DNA of 64,000 bases from Trema orientale (Eukaryota; Streptophyta; Magnoliopsida; Rosales; Cannabaceae). Below the pieces are notes generated by a model that was given only the letters and a program-made list of their open reading frames with translations, had not been told where the DNA came from and searched no databases. Location: assembly GCA_002914845.1 (NCBI GenBank), contig JXTC01000721.1, forward strand, positions 1 to 64,000. Direction: 5' to 3'. Made by a program: the position numbers and the translations under genes. Numbering within the stretch: the first letter of the stretch is position 1; each line of letters opens with the position of its first letter. Shown here piece by piece: positions 24,340 to 37,123 of this stretch.

Positions 24340-26640
24340 CATAGAATAAAAATAAAAAATTGGTCTATATCAAAATATGTTTAAGAAAACAGGTATTTAT
24401 GAACTTTTTCCTAGATTACCACCTCTGTTGGGGTTGGCAAACCAGATTGACTGACCATTCATGAGTCCACCAAATAGGTGAGTTGGATTGGGCCACTATT
24501 TTGGTGAGTCCACCACGAAGAGGTTGTCCAAGCTAATAGGCCTTAAAAAAAAAATCGTCTATTTACACTTGATATATCACTAATATATTTAATATATTAT
24601 TTTATGTGTATATATATTGTACATATCAGTATTTTATATAGGGTAAATCATATTTTATGTAAATTGTATATCCACTAAATATAGGTAAATTTGCTACCGT
24701 ATTTGAAAAATAAATCTTTAAAATAAGTCAAAATTCGGCTATTTACTATTGATAAGAGCCCCAAATAACAAATATATCCCACTTTCTTTTTGTTTCATTT
24801 ATTGACCATTAATGGATCTTAAATCTCAACATTTAAAACATGTGTAGCGAAATGACCCAACTTAAATCATGCTAGGTTTGTCACATTTGACCCAACTTAA
24901 ATTAGAGCTCTTAGCGAAACGAACTTTTTTACATTTTATTTTAATAAATGTCTTGTTTTTTGTTTTATAACAAAATAGTCAAAAATATCAGTTCCAGTAA
25001 ATGTATATCAGTTTTGATTTATCATTTATACTCAATATAAAAACAAGTACACATAAGTATTAAACTAATTTACTGATATACTCAATATTTTAAGATAATG
25101 CTCAAAAGGTGTTTATTATTTTTAGATATTTATTGAATATTTAGGATATTTAATAAAGTGATATTTCAAGCATAGTATTTGTGATAATGTTTTGATTATT
25201 ATACAATAATAAATGTCAAAAGATACCGTGATTTATTTATGAGAGAAATATTTTAATAAATTTGTTTATTAAAGTTAAGATATATTTTTTCTAATTAAAT
25301 CAAATAAGACTGTTCACAACTAATAAAAGAAGTTGGACACTTCCCTGGAATCGTGTTGCGAGACTTTGTGCATTTATAGTGTGTCTTAAACTATATTGGT
25401 ATGACTATATCCATTTGCAAAAGTTCCTGCTGTGTACAAACATTTAACAAGGACCATGTGAAACATATTTTTGTAATAAGTGTCGTTGACAAGAACATAT
25501 TTTCACAAAGTTGATAATTAACACATATATTTTTTAATCATGAAATAGATGATGAACCCATGTTTATAACTTGTATTATTTGAGATTTAAAAGGTACGGA
25601 TCAAGAAATCGATGATCTAGACCCTAGTATTTTGCATTGGGAACATATGCTTGTAGATATGGAAGCCACTTAGATCCTAAAATTAAAATTTCAAACATAC
25701 CATTCAAACAATATACTAAAAATTATAACTTTAACTTCTATTTTTCTACTGCATAAAAGTAGAAGTAAAAACTATCCTAAACAAGCCGGCAACAGGAAAA
25801 TGAAGTTACCGCCTCTGGCATAAGTTGAGGCATTTAATGGTTTGATATCTACTCAAAATTGGCATACATCACCAATACATATCTACCACATGTCTTATTT
25901 TAAGGTTTTTCTCTAATTTGGTGTTGACAAGTGGTTTAAAAAAAAAAAAAATTTCCTAGTAGGTGCTAGATATTTCAACGAAAAAAAAAAAAAAAACTTC
26001 CCATTAGGTGTTAGATACTTCAACATAAGTGGGGTTTTCAAATAAGTCTCTTCTTGATGACATGGCTTTGATCTCTTGTTGACATGGTATGAACTTGGCA
26101 ATTTTCTAATGAGAAATTAACACATATTGGAATGTCAAAATTCTTCTTTCTTTATAACACATCATATTTTCTTAATTGACCTCATATTGTGTAATTATTG
26201 CATGATTTTGTGACATAATATTTTAATTAATGATTAATTATTAAAATTAGAGAAAAGTTCATAAATACCCGTTTCTAAAATCATATTTTCATAAATACCT
26301 GTTTTTTATTTTTATTTCATAAATGCCCGTTTTTATACATTTTTTTGGAGAAATGTAGACCACCACTGTTTTACACATGAAATGTAGACCACGGTATATA
26401 TTTCATGCATTAAATGTATACCGCGGTCCACATTTTATGAATAAAATTTACACTCAAAATTAGCACACATTTTAAAATATGTACCGTTCATATTTTACAC
26501 ATGAAATGTGTACCTCATGGATAAAATTTACATTGTAAATGTGGACCACTCATATTTTTCATATGAAATGTGAACTGTAAAAACGGATATTTTTTAGAGA
26601 AGTTTTAAAAACGGATATTAAGTGTAATTTTCACTTAAAA
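24340..26640. repeat. AT-rich repeats sharing an inverted block
   Basis: The block at 24340-24413 (GGTATTTATGAACTTTTTCC at its right end) is the reverse complement of a block beginning near 26262 (AAAAGTTCATAAATACC). These could be two copies of one repeat or the two ends of one larger element of about 2 kb. Between 26340 and 26600 a motif like CACATGAAATGTAGACCAC recurs several times with variation. No transposon protein is visible. Confidence 0.35.
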
Positions 26641-26649
26641 TTTTGCCAC

Positions 26650-29490
26650 ACCTCAAAACAACCAGTGTAACACAAAGTCCTAAAGATATTTACATATAGA
26701 TAAAAAAATCTTCCAAATAGAGCATTATTCTTGTTCCGTGAATGAAAAGACTACAAAAAGTGAGACCCAATAAATGGGTTGGACTAATTTAAAAAAAAAA
26801 AAAAATCGAAGATCCCAATATTCCATTTCTACTATTTCTATGGGAACACAATCCCAACAAAGAGACAAGCAAATTCGATTTTAGGTTATTTTAGATTATT
26901 AAATATAATAACTCTTTTTCATAATATGAGTTTAAAAGGGTAAATGGTCATTTGAAAAAATTAAACTCAAATTTTGACTTGGGTAGTTCTACTGCAACCT
27001 CTTTTTTTTTCTCTTCACACATCTTATTCAATAATAAATTAATGAATATTTTTCTTACAAAAATATTCTTATGTAAAATAATATAAATATCCAAATATCA
27101 TATTAGTTAAAATTTTATTTCTTACCAAACCCCCACACAGTTGATAAAGCACTTAAATCAATAAAACAAAAACACTGTTGATAAAGTGCTTAAATCAACA
27201 AAACAAAATCAAACGACAATTTGATTGAATTCTTATCTTTCATCATGGATGAACAAATTTCAAATTACATTTATTTTGAAGAGATAAATCATCCCTTCTA
27301 CATTTTAATTATTGTAAATATTTGATAAATATTATAATCTAGGGTTTAGAAATAATAAATCAAGAACCCTAAATTGAAACTTAGGAACTCCATATCCATG
27401 AATACTTTAGATAAAGAGGAAAATAAGAAAAAAAGAAAAAAAAAGATGGATATTTAAACCAAATCTTAACTAACAACTTGCAATATCTATTTTTTTTATG
27501 AGACAAAGAACAAAGAAAAAAAAAATGATAGTTTTTAGTCTCTCAAATATGAGAAAAAAAGAATGGTAAAAATAAAAAAAAATGAAAAAAAAAAACCCAA
27601 AAAAGGGGGGGTCCTCAAAACCTAATGGAAAAAAGAAAAAAAAAAAATTTTATTGAGTTTTTATTTTCCAATTTTGGAATTGAAATACATTCCAAAAGTG
27701 TGAGAAAATAAAATTTTAATTTTAGTAAGGAGTTTATTTAAAAGGGTTGGGGAGAGAAAAAAAGAAAAAAAAAGGGTAGAAATAGACGCACCCTTTTGAC
27801 TCTTTATAATGTGGAATTAGTGAGATTTGCTAGAAAATTAAAAATTAAATGTTTTAATTGGTATTTATGAAAATATTTGTTTTTTTTTTTTTTTGGCAAA
27901 AACACTAAACAACGTGGGTTTTTTTTTTTTTGTTGATATTATCTCAAATACATATTTGATTGAGTAAAGTAAACAATATATTGTTGTCTCAAACCTAGTC
28001 TAATATTCATAACCAAACTTTACCTCCCAAATTAAGGTTTAAGGCTTGAATCAACGAAAAAAAAAAAATTGTTTAACATTTTCGAGTAAGCCAGTTCATT
28101 TGGACTTCTTCAGTTATTCAAAATATCATCCCTCTGTTTCTGTGTTCTCACATCAAGAATTCTTTGCACATGAAAAGAGGTCAAAGGGGCAAAAATGTAG
28201 ACCATAATAATATAACAGATAACTACGATAACTGCAAGTTGCTCTTCTCTTTTGAAGAAGAAGAAATTTGCTTCCTTCTCTTAGTAACCGATGCTTATTA
28301 AAATTTTCACTCTAACAGATAATAAGATCTTCATCTTCCTATCTGGCGGGCCCTTTTTTTCTTTTTCGCATTCTTTTTCTTTTAATAGTCATTCTCAACG
28401 TTTGAAGGCATATATTACTCTAAATTTATATTCATGAATATTTTGTTCTACTCAATTCTTAAATTGTGTGGGTTATATTTGTTTTCTTTATATTTTGTAA
28501 TTTCTCATATTTAACATTTTAGATTTGGGATTTTTTTTCTTTTTGTCTAGATTTAGAAAATTTTATACGGTCCAAAATCAATTACTATTTACCAAAAAGA
28601 GGGTTTTGGGGGGGGGGGGAGGTGAGGGGGGAAGCCACATTATCAGTTAAAAGAACTAATTCTAATTGCAATTATCAGTTAAAAGAACTAATTCTAATTG
28701 CAAATTGTGATTTTGAAGAGAAAAAGACGTTTTTGGTAAAGCTCTAGTTATACCTTTTAATTTTGTGTTTCGTCCTTAATTGTTAGTTGAATACAATAAT
28801 TTTACTTATTTCGTGAAATGGATTACTTTTGTAACTTGATTTTTATATTGAGTAGATTATTCTATTAAATTATTTATCTTGCAAATGAAATTTCTTGATT
28901 AAAAGGAAAAAAGGAAAACATAATATTATTCCTATCGAAATGCCTTAAATGTAATCATAATAATGGACAAGAGGCAACAGGGAAAGCGAAAGCAAAATTC
29001 TACTTTGTACATAGCCATTAAAATAATTGCTGTGTTATATATTGTTAGGTCCAAGACTTTAACATTCTATAGCAAAGTATTGATAACTCAAGTTTTCAAA
29101 TGCGATGAAGTTATTGTTGCAATAAGTCTTTTTATTCTTATAAACTTGTGATTTTTTCTTTACGTAAAATTTTTGGATTTTATTCAAACGTGTTTAATTT
29201 CCATATTTGGTGTTTCTGAGCCTTATATGGTCCAAAATTAAAAGGAATTTCATGCTTAATTGTTCAAAATATGAATGAAAAACTCTTCCTATTAATTCCT
29301 TTTAATATTTTTCATTTATACCTTGATTCCTTCCTTATTCTATGGTCTATGATTGATATTTAATTACTCATAATTAGAGTAATGAATTTGGAAAGGTTTC
29401 TAAGAAAATTCAAAAAGGATTTCCGCCATTTAATGTGTAGATTATTAACTCATTAATTAATTGATATTTTATTGATTAATTGATATGAGT
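26650..29490. other. Gene-free AT-rich spacer
   Basis: Long A, T and G homopolymers (for example a G run at 28609-28619) dominate. A direct duplication of about 44 bp around TTGATAAAGCACTTAAATCA occurs at 27140-27210. No coding sequence, RNA gene or transposon end can be supported. Confidence 0.5.
28639..28702. repeat. Exact 32-bp tandem duplication
   Basis: The 32-base unit beginning ATTATCAGTTAAAAGAAC occurs twice head to tail, at 28639-28670 and 28671-28702, with no mismatch. It lies just after a G-rich tract. Confidence 0.9.
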
Positions 29491-30439
29491 TGTTGTCTAA
29501 TCAGATCTGATTTGTTGCAACAGGATCAGATATTCTTGGAAAGTTTCCTTAAATCTTGATATATGATTGATATTAATGAATATATGATTTTTAGAATTAA
29601 TTATCAATATTTGGTAGGTTTAATTAAAGGATTTTAGCGTGCCAAAACGTGTCTAAAGAGTGTCCATGTATATGGATAATTTATGATAATTATCTAGAAA
29701 GTTATTGCAATAACTTTCTGGTAGATTACACATTTTTGGAAAGATTTTGATTTTGTCTATAATTATTTCCATCTTTGATTTTAGCCTATTCACATTACAG
29801 AGCATGACCAACGAGCTAGAAATTCATCTATTAAAGCTCAGCTATTTCAAGAGAAAGGCATGCACTTTGAGAGAAAAATCTACTACATGAGAGCTTTTTA
29901 TTGTAAGACTTAGAGAGTGTTTTAAAGCCATTTTATGAGTGTTAGAAAGCATGAGAGTTCTCTAAGCATTTGTTTGAATGTATGTATTCTTCAGGAGGAA
30001 AAAAACTTCATCTTCGGGAGAAGATAGATTTATAGCTATGAAGGAAGTTTACAAATGAGTGAAGGATCAATCAAGGCCAAGGAGAGCTTGACTGTAAGTG
30101 TTCATCGGGAGGACGAATACAAGGTTTTCGGAAGAAGATTGACTTCAAGACTCTGAAGGGATTTAAGAAGTACGACATTAACTAAGTCGAGGGGAGCTCA
30201 CTAAACATATTGGTAGAGAGAATATAATTCATTGCGGCGATTAAAAAGAGGGTTATTTAAGTCAATTAGAGTTTATATTATATTCTTTACTAATAGTATT
30301 TATTTCTCTGGTGTGATTCCGTAAGATAGAAGAGATCCGAACCACGTTAAAAACATTCGTATATTATTTATTTATTTTATTATTCTATTGCAATATATTC
30401 AATCGTTGTTGCAACACTTTACATAAACATGTTACAACA
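29491..30439 (+). mobile_element. LTR-like sequence, possible solo LTR
   Basis: The segment starts TGTTGTCTAATC and ends ATGTTACAACA, giving the TGTTG...CAACA short inverted ends typical of LTRs. The interior has a U5-like end (CCGAACCACGTTAAAAACAT followed by T-rich sequence), as seen in plant Copia LTRs. No protein-coding retrotransposon region adjoins it. I could not find a matching 5-bp target duplication or a primer-binding site next to it, so this remains a tentative call. Confidence 0.35.
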
Positions 30440-30812
30440 TAATTAATTTATCTTCATTTAATTAAATAATTAATTAATTATTTGGTAAGATCAACTAGCA
30501 ACAAATTAAGATTCATACACATATACCAAGCATGCATCCCTAGCTGTTATTGCCTAGGGGAGGCACCCTATGTGGTGTCTATTTTTAATAATTAATTTTC
30601 CTAGCAAAAAAGCATGCATCCCTAGCTAATTCGTTCCAGAAATTGGCACAAGTATAACAATTAATGACGAGACAAAAATTTTTATCTGATCAACATTAAC
30701 TTCTTCCACTTCACTATTTACAATTAAATTAATCACATGTTTTTACAAATAAATCTCTATCCAAATTAATTAACTTGCAAATTATAAAAACACCCCTTAA
30801 ATTAAAGGTCGG

Positions 30813-31562
30813 TCAACCAGAGCAGAGACCGCCACCGCCGCCGTCGCCACCGACATTATTACCGTCGTCCTCGTTAACATAGGCCGCCAAATTCAAGTAC
30901 TTCTCCGCCACCGAAGCCGCCGCCGCCGCCGAGCGGTCCCTCCACCTCGCCCGACATATCACACAGCTGGCCGACCTCCTCCCGGTGCTCCTCTTCCACG
31001 TCAGCAAGCACTCCTCGTGAATCGGGTTCCGGCAAGTCCCGCAGGCCACCACTCTCTCCTCCTTCCCCATCTCCTCCAGACAAACCGGACACGTCGTCCC
31101 GTCCTCGAACTCCGCCGCGGCCGCCGCTGCCGGAAAACCTCCCTTCGCCCGGTCAAAGAACAGCTGGTGGAACCTCCGGCGGAGTGCGGCGCCGGCGAGT
31201 GATTCCGGCAGGGTCGGGGCGGCGAGCAGGCTGTTGAGCTGGCATGGCCGGAGGGTCCTCCGGCGGAGACAGGCGTCGTGGAGGGAGACGCCGAGGGCTC
31301 GGATGAGGACGAAGAGGATGTGCTTGCATGGGGTGGTCCGGTCCGGGCAGGTGCAGTAAGGGGTGGCGGACAAGGTGACGGCGTAGACGTTGGCGGTGGC
31401 GCCGAGGACGAAGAAGGTGGTGTCGGAGCGGTGGAGGAGGCGTAGGTCGTGGTGGAGGGCCCGGACCACGCGGTCGGCGAAGGGTTGAGTCGGTGGGCGG
31501 TAGTGGCGGCGGCGGCCGTGCTGGTTCGGTGGCGGAGATGAGTTGGAGGCCACGGACTCCAT
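30813..31562 (-). CDS. SWIM and RING zinc-finger protein, probable E3 ubiquitin ligase
   Basis: This is an intronless gene of 249 residues. The SWIM motif CxCx6CxH is at C70, C72, C79 and H81 (CTCPDRTTPCKH). The RING-like finger has ligands C158, C161, C174, C177, H182, C185, C200 and C203, the C4HC3 order seen in ZSWIM2-type proteins. An alanine-rich linker (about 145-150) separates the domains and a glycine-rich tail ends the protein. SWIM plus RING proteins of this type act as E3 ubiquitin ligases in other organisms; the substrate here is unknown. The coding region is very GC-rich against AT-rich surroundings, which is common for single-exon plant genes. The leader contains a (CT)n tract at 31582-31600. 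Confidence 0.88.
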   Translation of the reverse strand: MESVASNSSPPPNQHGRRRHYRPPTQPFADRVVRALHHDLRLLHRSDTTFFVLGATANVYAVTLSATPYCTCPDRTTPCKHILFVLIRALGVSLHDACLRRRTLRPCQLNSLLAAPTLPESLAGAALRRRFHQLFFDRAKGGFPAAAAAAEFEDGTTCPVCLEEMGKEERVVACGTCRNPIHEECLLTWKRSTGRRSASCVICRARWRDRSAAAAASVAEKYLNLAAYVNEDDGNNVGGDGGGGGLCSG

Positions 31563-31894
31563 TTGGGGTTTGGGAAAGAACGAGAGAGAGAGAGAGAGAG
31601 AATAATTTGGCAGTTACGACAGTTGAGATGGCGGTTGATAAGGATTAAAAATGAGTTTTATGGTTACGTGGGGGATGGGGGTGGGTTTTGGTTTGGTCTA
31701 AGAAATTGGTAATGGGTTATTCGTTGAGTGCAATTGAGGGATACGTGAGGTATTGCGGGTGAGTAGGGGATTAGACAGACACACATGTATGATGTATGGA
31801 ATGGATGGAGTACTTGGTATTACTTTCTTATTCAATTCTAGGACATGTATTACCAAGTTTTTTTTATCGTCAGATTTTGTACGTAAGCTAGGTC
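31563..31894 (-). promoter_or_regulatory. SWIM-RING leader and promoter region
   Basis: On the minus strand this lies directly upstream of the SWIM-RING start. It has a (CT)n tract at 31582-31600 and GT-rich sequence beyond. No TATA box could be assigned with confidence. Confidence 0.3.
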
Positions 31895-32338
31895 AAAACG
31901 ACGTGAACATTAAAAAACGACGTAAAATTTGAAACGACAACAACATGTTAATAGGACAAACAGAAATTGAATCAATTCACGCGACAATATGAGACACCAC
32001 CAGCACAAGACGAGTAAATAATAAACGACGAGAACATTAAATAAGGACGGCAAAGAGAATAACATGAAACGACAAGAAGTGGGAAAACGACAAAAAAGCA
32101 ATTGTTCTTTGATCCCCTTCCAGTCACTGTGAGTCTGTGACACTGTGGCTTGAGGCCTTGAGCGGTATGCCGAGAAGTACAGAAAGGAAGACTTAGTGAG
32201 AGAGACACGACAGAATAAATGACACGAACAAAAAACGACAATGAAAAGTGTAAATGACAATCAAACGACAAGAACATTAAATAACGACAACCATAGAAAA
32301 TTACTGATAGATGTTAGACGACAGCACAATTAAAATGA
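31895..32338. repeat. ACGAC-word repeat block left of the assembly gap
   Basis: The word ACGAC occurs around ten times in about 440 bp. A longer phrase of the form ACGACnnGAACATTAAATA, followed by GAC, recurs at about 31899, 32026 and 32265. A fourth copy, ACGACAATGAAACATTAAAT, lies upstream of NUP85 at 16661. The first bases after the gap (TTCTTGTCGTTTTTAG) contain the same word in reverse. No open reading frame is convincing. It may be a repeat that defeated assembly, or a transposon family not otherwise recognised. Confidence 0.5.
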
Positions 32339-32804
32339 NNNNNNNNNNNNNNNNNNNNNNNNNNNNNNNNNNNNNNNNNNNNNNNNNNNNNNNNNNNNNN
32401 NNNNNNNNNNNNNNNNNNNNNNNNNNNNNNNNNNNNNNNNNNNNNNNNNNNNNNNNNNNNNNNNNNNNNNNNNNNNNNNNNNNNNNNNNNNNNNNNNNNN
32501 NNNNNNNNNNNNNNNNNNNNNNNNNNNNNNNNNNNNNNNNNNNNNNNNNNNNNNNNNNNNNNNNNNNNNNNNNNNNNNNNNNNNNNNNNNNNNNNNNNNN
32601 NNNNNNNNNNNNNNNNNNNNNNNNNNNNNNNNNNNNNNNNNNNNNNNNNNNNNNNNNNNNNNNNNNNNNNNNNNNNNNNNNNNNNNNNNNNNNNNNNNNN
32701 NNNNNNNNNNNNNNNNNNNNNNNNNNNNNNNNNNNNNNNNNNNNNNNNNNNNNNNNNNNNNNNNNNNNNNNNNNNNNNNNNNNNNNNNNNNNNNNNNNNN
32801 NNNN
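32339..32804. other. Assembly gap (466 N)
   Basis: A run of undetermined bases. It sits between the ACGAC repeat block and the peptidyl-tRNA hydrolase gene and may hide that gene's promoter or leader. Confidence 0.99.
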
Positions 32805-32942
32805 TTCTTGTCGTTTTTAGTTTCTGAAATAATCCAGTTCATATTCTGTTTTAGTTTTTGCAGCAAATTTATCACTTTTAGTTTCATTTATATCCCTCTT
32901 TTATACACTGAAAATATAGTTTTATGTCAATTTTTCACTCTA

Positions 32943-35807
32943 ATGGGTATCATTAATCATTCAAAACAGCACCAAAATCAAGAGAGAGAATGGTTAGGGT
33001 CGGGTTTCAGGGCAGAGAACTTCATTCCAGGTCTTGTAATTGGTTTCATTCTTGGGTTGCTTTTTGATTTAACAAAGCTCGACGGAAACCACACATATAA
33101 TGCGAAGAAGAAATGGTCGTCCAGCAAGCTCCAAACGCAGAGTTTGGTCTTAAAGAGTGGTGATCAGGAACTTAAAATGGTTGGTCTCTTTAGTGCTTCA
33201 CTTCTTATTTTTTATCTGGCTTTTTTTATTATATGTTTTCCTGACCATTATGTATGATCTGAGGCTTGAATTGGTGTCAGACTTGAGTTAATTTCATATG
33301 TCATATCCTATGTCGTACCAATGTGGACTAAGATTTGTCTTTATATTATGGTAACAATGAGGAATTCAGAAAACAAAGAACACTTGACTAAATTTGTAGC
33401 AACCTATTATTTGTTCACTGTGAGGAAACATAATCAGCACTATACCATGTAAAGAATAAGATGAAGGGAGGGAATATAATCGAAGTTTATGATATTCATG
33501 TTTGCAGGACAGCTGTCTGCTGAAATTTTAAATTTTCTTGCAACCGAAGTTTGTCAATAATTAGTCAATTTAGTTTCTTGGTCATCCTTGCAAAAGAATT
33601 TTCTGTTGTCTGGCTTATTTGGTCTAGTTAGTATGCTCCACTGTGAAGGAAGTAACTACTAACTTATATTTTGTGAATCGCAAAAACTTCATTAGGTGGA
33701 ATTGTTTGGTTCTGCTTGGGAGTTTATGCTTTGAGTTAACTTGGTGGATTGCTCATGCAGGTTCTGGTAGTTAGACAAGACCTAAAGATGAAAGCGGGAA
33801 AGATTGCATCTCAATGTGCCCGTAAGATATTTTTTGGTTTGGTTTTCTGCTTTGGGAATTATCTTTTAGTTTATACTGTTCCATCAACTGCCCCTTTTTT
33901 CTTCCACTGGTTTTGTATTCGTGATTTACTTTGCTGATCTGCGATCATTTGCTTAAATATTTCTTCGACAAACTTGCAGATGCTTCGACTGGCATGTATG
34001 CAGAACTTATGCAAAGGTGATTGTTACTGTTTTGTGGTCTTTGAGAATTGAAACTTACACTTAAGCGAGTTATGTTACCTTTGCCTCTCTCCCAGACCTC
34101 GCCCCTCCTCTCTGTCTTTTTATCTCATTTCTCAAGTGCGTTTTTTAAATTGGATAACCTTATTATGCCACGAAAAACTTTAGCCCAAAAAAGAAATGGA
34201 GAAGTAATTTTTTCCTCATGCTTATGGTCTCAAACCTTTTGAGGTTTACACTATTATATTGGTACTTCTGCATCATTTTACTTGCTGGAATGCATTTTAC
34301 TGCTGATACCACCTATATTACATCGTCAGTGTGGCTGTTGTTCGTCTTGTCTGCTAAAAGTTGATTACTTGGTGAATTTTTTTCTACTTGGTTTCAGAAA
34401 CAAAATATGAAAAAGTTTCTACTTATTTTAACCCAAGGTTGATTTGAAACCTTGCTAGTCTAGTTTCCTTTTTTTTTTTTTTTTTCCTTTAACATCTAGA
34501 CAGCACTTATCTAGCAAGTGTTCTGTAGTTTAATTCCTTACCATGATGCGTTTTTACCGCATCTGCAGAATATAGCGACTATTGTATTTTATTACTTATA
34601 AATGATATTTCATACTTATTCCTTCCCATACTTATTGCAGTCGCCGATCCCTTTTAAGACAATGGGAGCAATGTGGGCAGGCAAAAATAGTCGTAACCTG
34701 CAAGAATCAACAAGAGATGTTAGTTTTCCCTTGAATATCTATTAAGAACTCATTTTTCTGCTGGTTGTAGGGGTTAAGTTTTTTGTTTTTATCTTTCTAG
34801 GAATAAGCTGCAGGAAGAGGCTGATGGCATTGGTCTTCCTACTTTTGTTGTTGCCGATGCTGGGCGAACACAGGTATACATGTTTATTCAGAGAGGATAT
34901 TTTGATATGCTAAGTCACCTTGAAGTAATTGAATTGCAAACGTTAGGGTAGAGAAAAAAGTGTCTTGGAAATTCGAAAGAGTATTCTAATTTTGGCTTTT
35001 TTGACTGAACAAACCATCTCAAGGTTGAAATGATTTGTCAGATAAATAGTTCTTAATGGTATAATATCCACATGGAGACACGCTATGTGTGCTACTTTGT
35101 TATCCTTCTTTTGGAATTGGGAAGGGGGGAAGTCTGAGCTACCTCTTCCTGTAGTAGAGGTCAGAGCTTTATTATGGAACCTTTTAGGGGTCTTCTTATG
35201 CTATGAGGAATGTTATAATTATACTATGGTACAAACTCATGCATCTTTAGTTCTGACATGGAGTTCATAACTTGTGGGAACATTTTAAACTCGTTTTGGA
35301 TTATAACTAAACTCCTGGATTTACCAATTCTAGGCTTTTAAGTGCTTGGGATGGCAGTATATATCGAGTGCATCTTGGTTTTGAACTAAGTTGGTCACAG
35401 CTGAAACAAGCAAGATGTTACATTACTGATTGGTTTTCAACTTTTCTTTTTTTCTTTCTGAAAAAGAAATTAAGGAAGAATCAGCACCAATTTGTTGACA
35501 CGACATTTCCATACTTTTACCCAGGTTTCGGCAGGCTCGAAAACTGTTCTGGCCATTGGACCTGGTATGCTTCTTTTTCTCTTTGTTGCAAACCCCTTAA
35601 TTATTATTTATCTATTTATTTAGTTCGAATGCTTAAATACCATATTTACTTTGGCTGAGGTGCATCTGGGTATGAAACATACACATCACTGCCTCTATTG
35701 TGGTTGTGGTTGGCCTATTAATTCTTATGTTTAAACTCATTGCTGTTGTATGAGCAGGACCAAAAGCAATTATAGATTCAGTGACAGGGAAACAAGCCCT
35801 GCTTTGA
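32943..35807 (+). CDS. Type-2 peptidyl-tRNA hydrolase (PTH2 family), membrane-anchored
   Basis: There are seven exons: 32943-33179, 33761-33821, 33980-34016, 34641-34718, 34801-34873, 35525-35564 and 35758-35807. They join in frame to 191 residues. Residues 29-43 (PGLVIGFILGLLFDL) form one membrane segment. The PTH2 domain fills about 79-191: KMVLVVRQDLKMKAGKIASQ, then CAHAS, a CGQAKIVV strand, VVADAGRTQ, and the closing GPGPKAIIDSVTG. PTH2 enzymes cleave peptidyl-tRNA released from stalled ribosomes; animal PTRH2 (Bit1) is likewise N-terminally anchored, in mitochondria. The enzyme activity is inferred from family motifs. The ATG at 32943 starts the conserved-length protein; the frame is open further upstream to the gap, so an extra 5' exon or a longer leader cannot be excluded. 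Confidence 0.93.
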
Positions 35808-37123
35808 AATGATAAGAAGAAACGAGGTCTATTTTCACTCTCCCAGGTGTTAGGTTGATTTCAGTGCAAGTACCGCGCCATCATTTTTAAATGGGAGAAT
35901 AATTTTTTTAGCTCCTAGGTGCGTTGTGGCCAAACTCCAAGAAGTCTACATACCGACTTCCTTGTTTATTTTTAACTCTCTACTTCATTCTTTAGGAAGA
36001 AAGCTCGTTGGATCATTGTAATTTAGACATCTGTTGACAATGTAGAAGGGCTCGATTGTATCTTAAGCTTTTCCTCTAACCAAAGTAAATGGAAATTGTG
36101 GAAAAGCTTTGTCTTTGATAGGTTAAGTTGTGACATTAGAATTTCATTATTTTTGGTCACGTCCAAAGTGGTGTTAACAGAAGCAAAGCAATGAAAGATG
36201 ACAACGTGTTTTGAGCTGCATAATTCTTTTGGCTTGAAGTTGGTTGCGGGTTTCTACTCTCAACTCTTCTGAACACCTATATTTGATGAAACTGGGACCT
36301 TTATGATGAAGTTGGACCACCAGGGTCGATGAAGGTGAGGCATAAAGTTTCGCTCGTTGTGACGAAAATTACATGGAAAATCATAAGTTCTCTAACAAGC
36401 CTGCAGTTCTTCACCCTTTTCCCTCTCTCTCTTTCTTTTTTCTTTTCATAATTTCTTGGAATATTTTTAAATCATACTGGAAGCGCTTTTATATTTAACA
36501 GTCTACTTTTCTCATTGTTTATCTCAATTCTACATGCACAAATACAAATTAGCTTGAAAAAGGAACAAAAACCCAATGTCTAGTCTTTGTTCCAACAATT
36601 AAGATGACGTATTCTTTTGTATACAATATACAAGTTACAAGTTACAACCAATGACAAACCTCTCTCTCTACTCGAACATTAGCTTTTTCCTTTTTTCCTT
36701 CTAAAAAAAAATTATACGCGATTTTTTCAATAGTATGCAAAGAAACAGAAGAGGAAGAAAAAAAATATGAGTTTGCTTTGTTGATCATAGTTCATCTATT
36801 GAGTTAAATTACACATTATATAAAATATTTTTTTTATCGAAGCCTGCATGTCATGATTTTGACGAAGTATGCTCCTAAGATAGATAATGAACCCTGTAAG
36901 ATTAAGATGTCACCAAATGTTGTACATTGATCAGTCTGTCGAGTCAATTATAATAATAATAAGAATAATAAAACATAAAATCCAATGACCTTTTCAGTAA
37001 TTCTACCAAAGCCAAAACGCAAAAACCTCGCTAAAGCCTTACTCCCCAATTTTGTAGTGTGTCATTCCCCTATTACATTTTACATTTCACTTAGCCCTAA
37101 CGTTCTCTCCTCTGCTCTCTCCA
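35808..37123. other. PTH2 3' region and NFD6 promoter side
   Basis: Bases 35808 to about 36100 are the probable 3' untranslated region of the PTH2 gene. The rest is AT-rich spacer without a gene. Bases 37085-37123 are a pyrimidine-rich leader (CCCTAACGTTCTCTCC) before the NFD6-like start. Confidence 0.4.

Noticed and set aside
29491-30439. Complete retrotransposon at 29.5-30.4 kb
   Set aside because: Only LTR-like sequence is present; no gag or pol frame, primer-binding site or matching target duplication could be found.
32311-32887. Long open frames across 32311-32887 on both strands
   Set aside because: They are produced by the run of N bases and encode no real residues.
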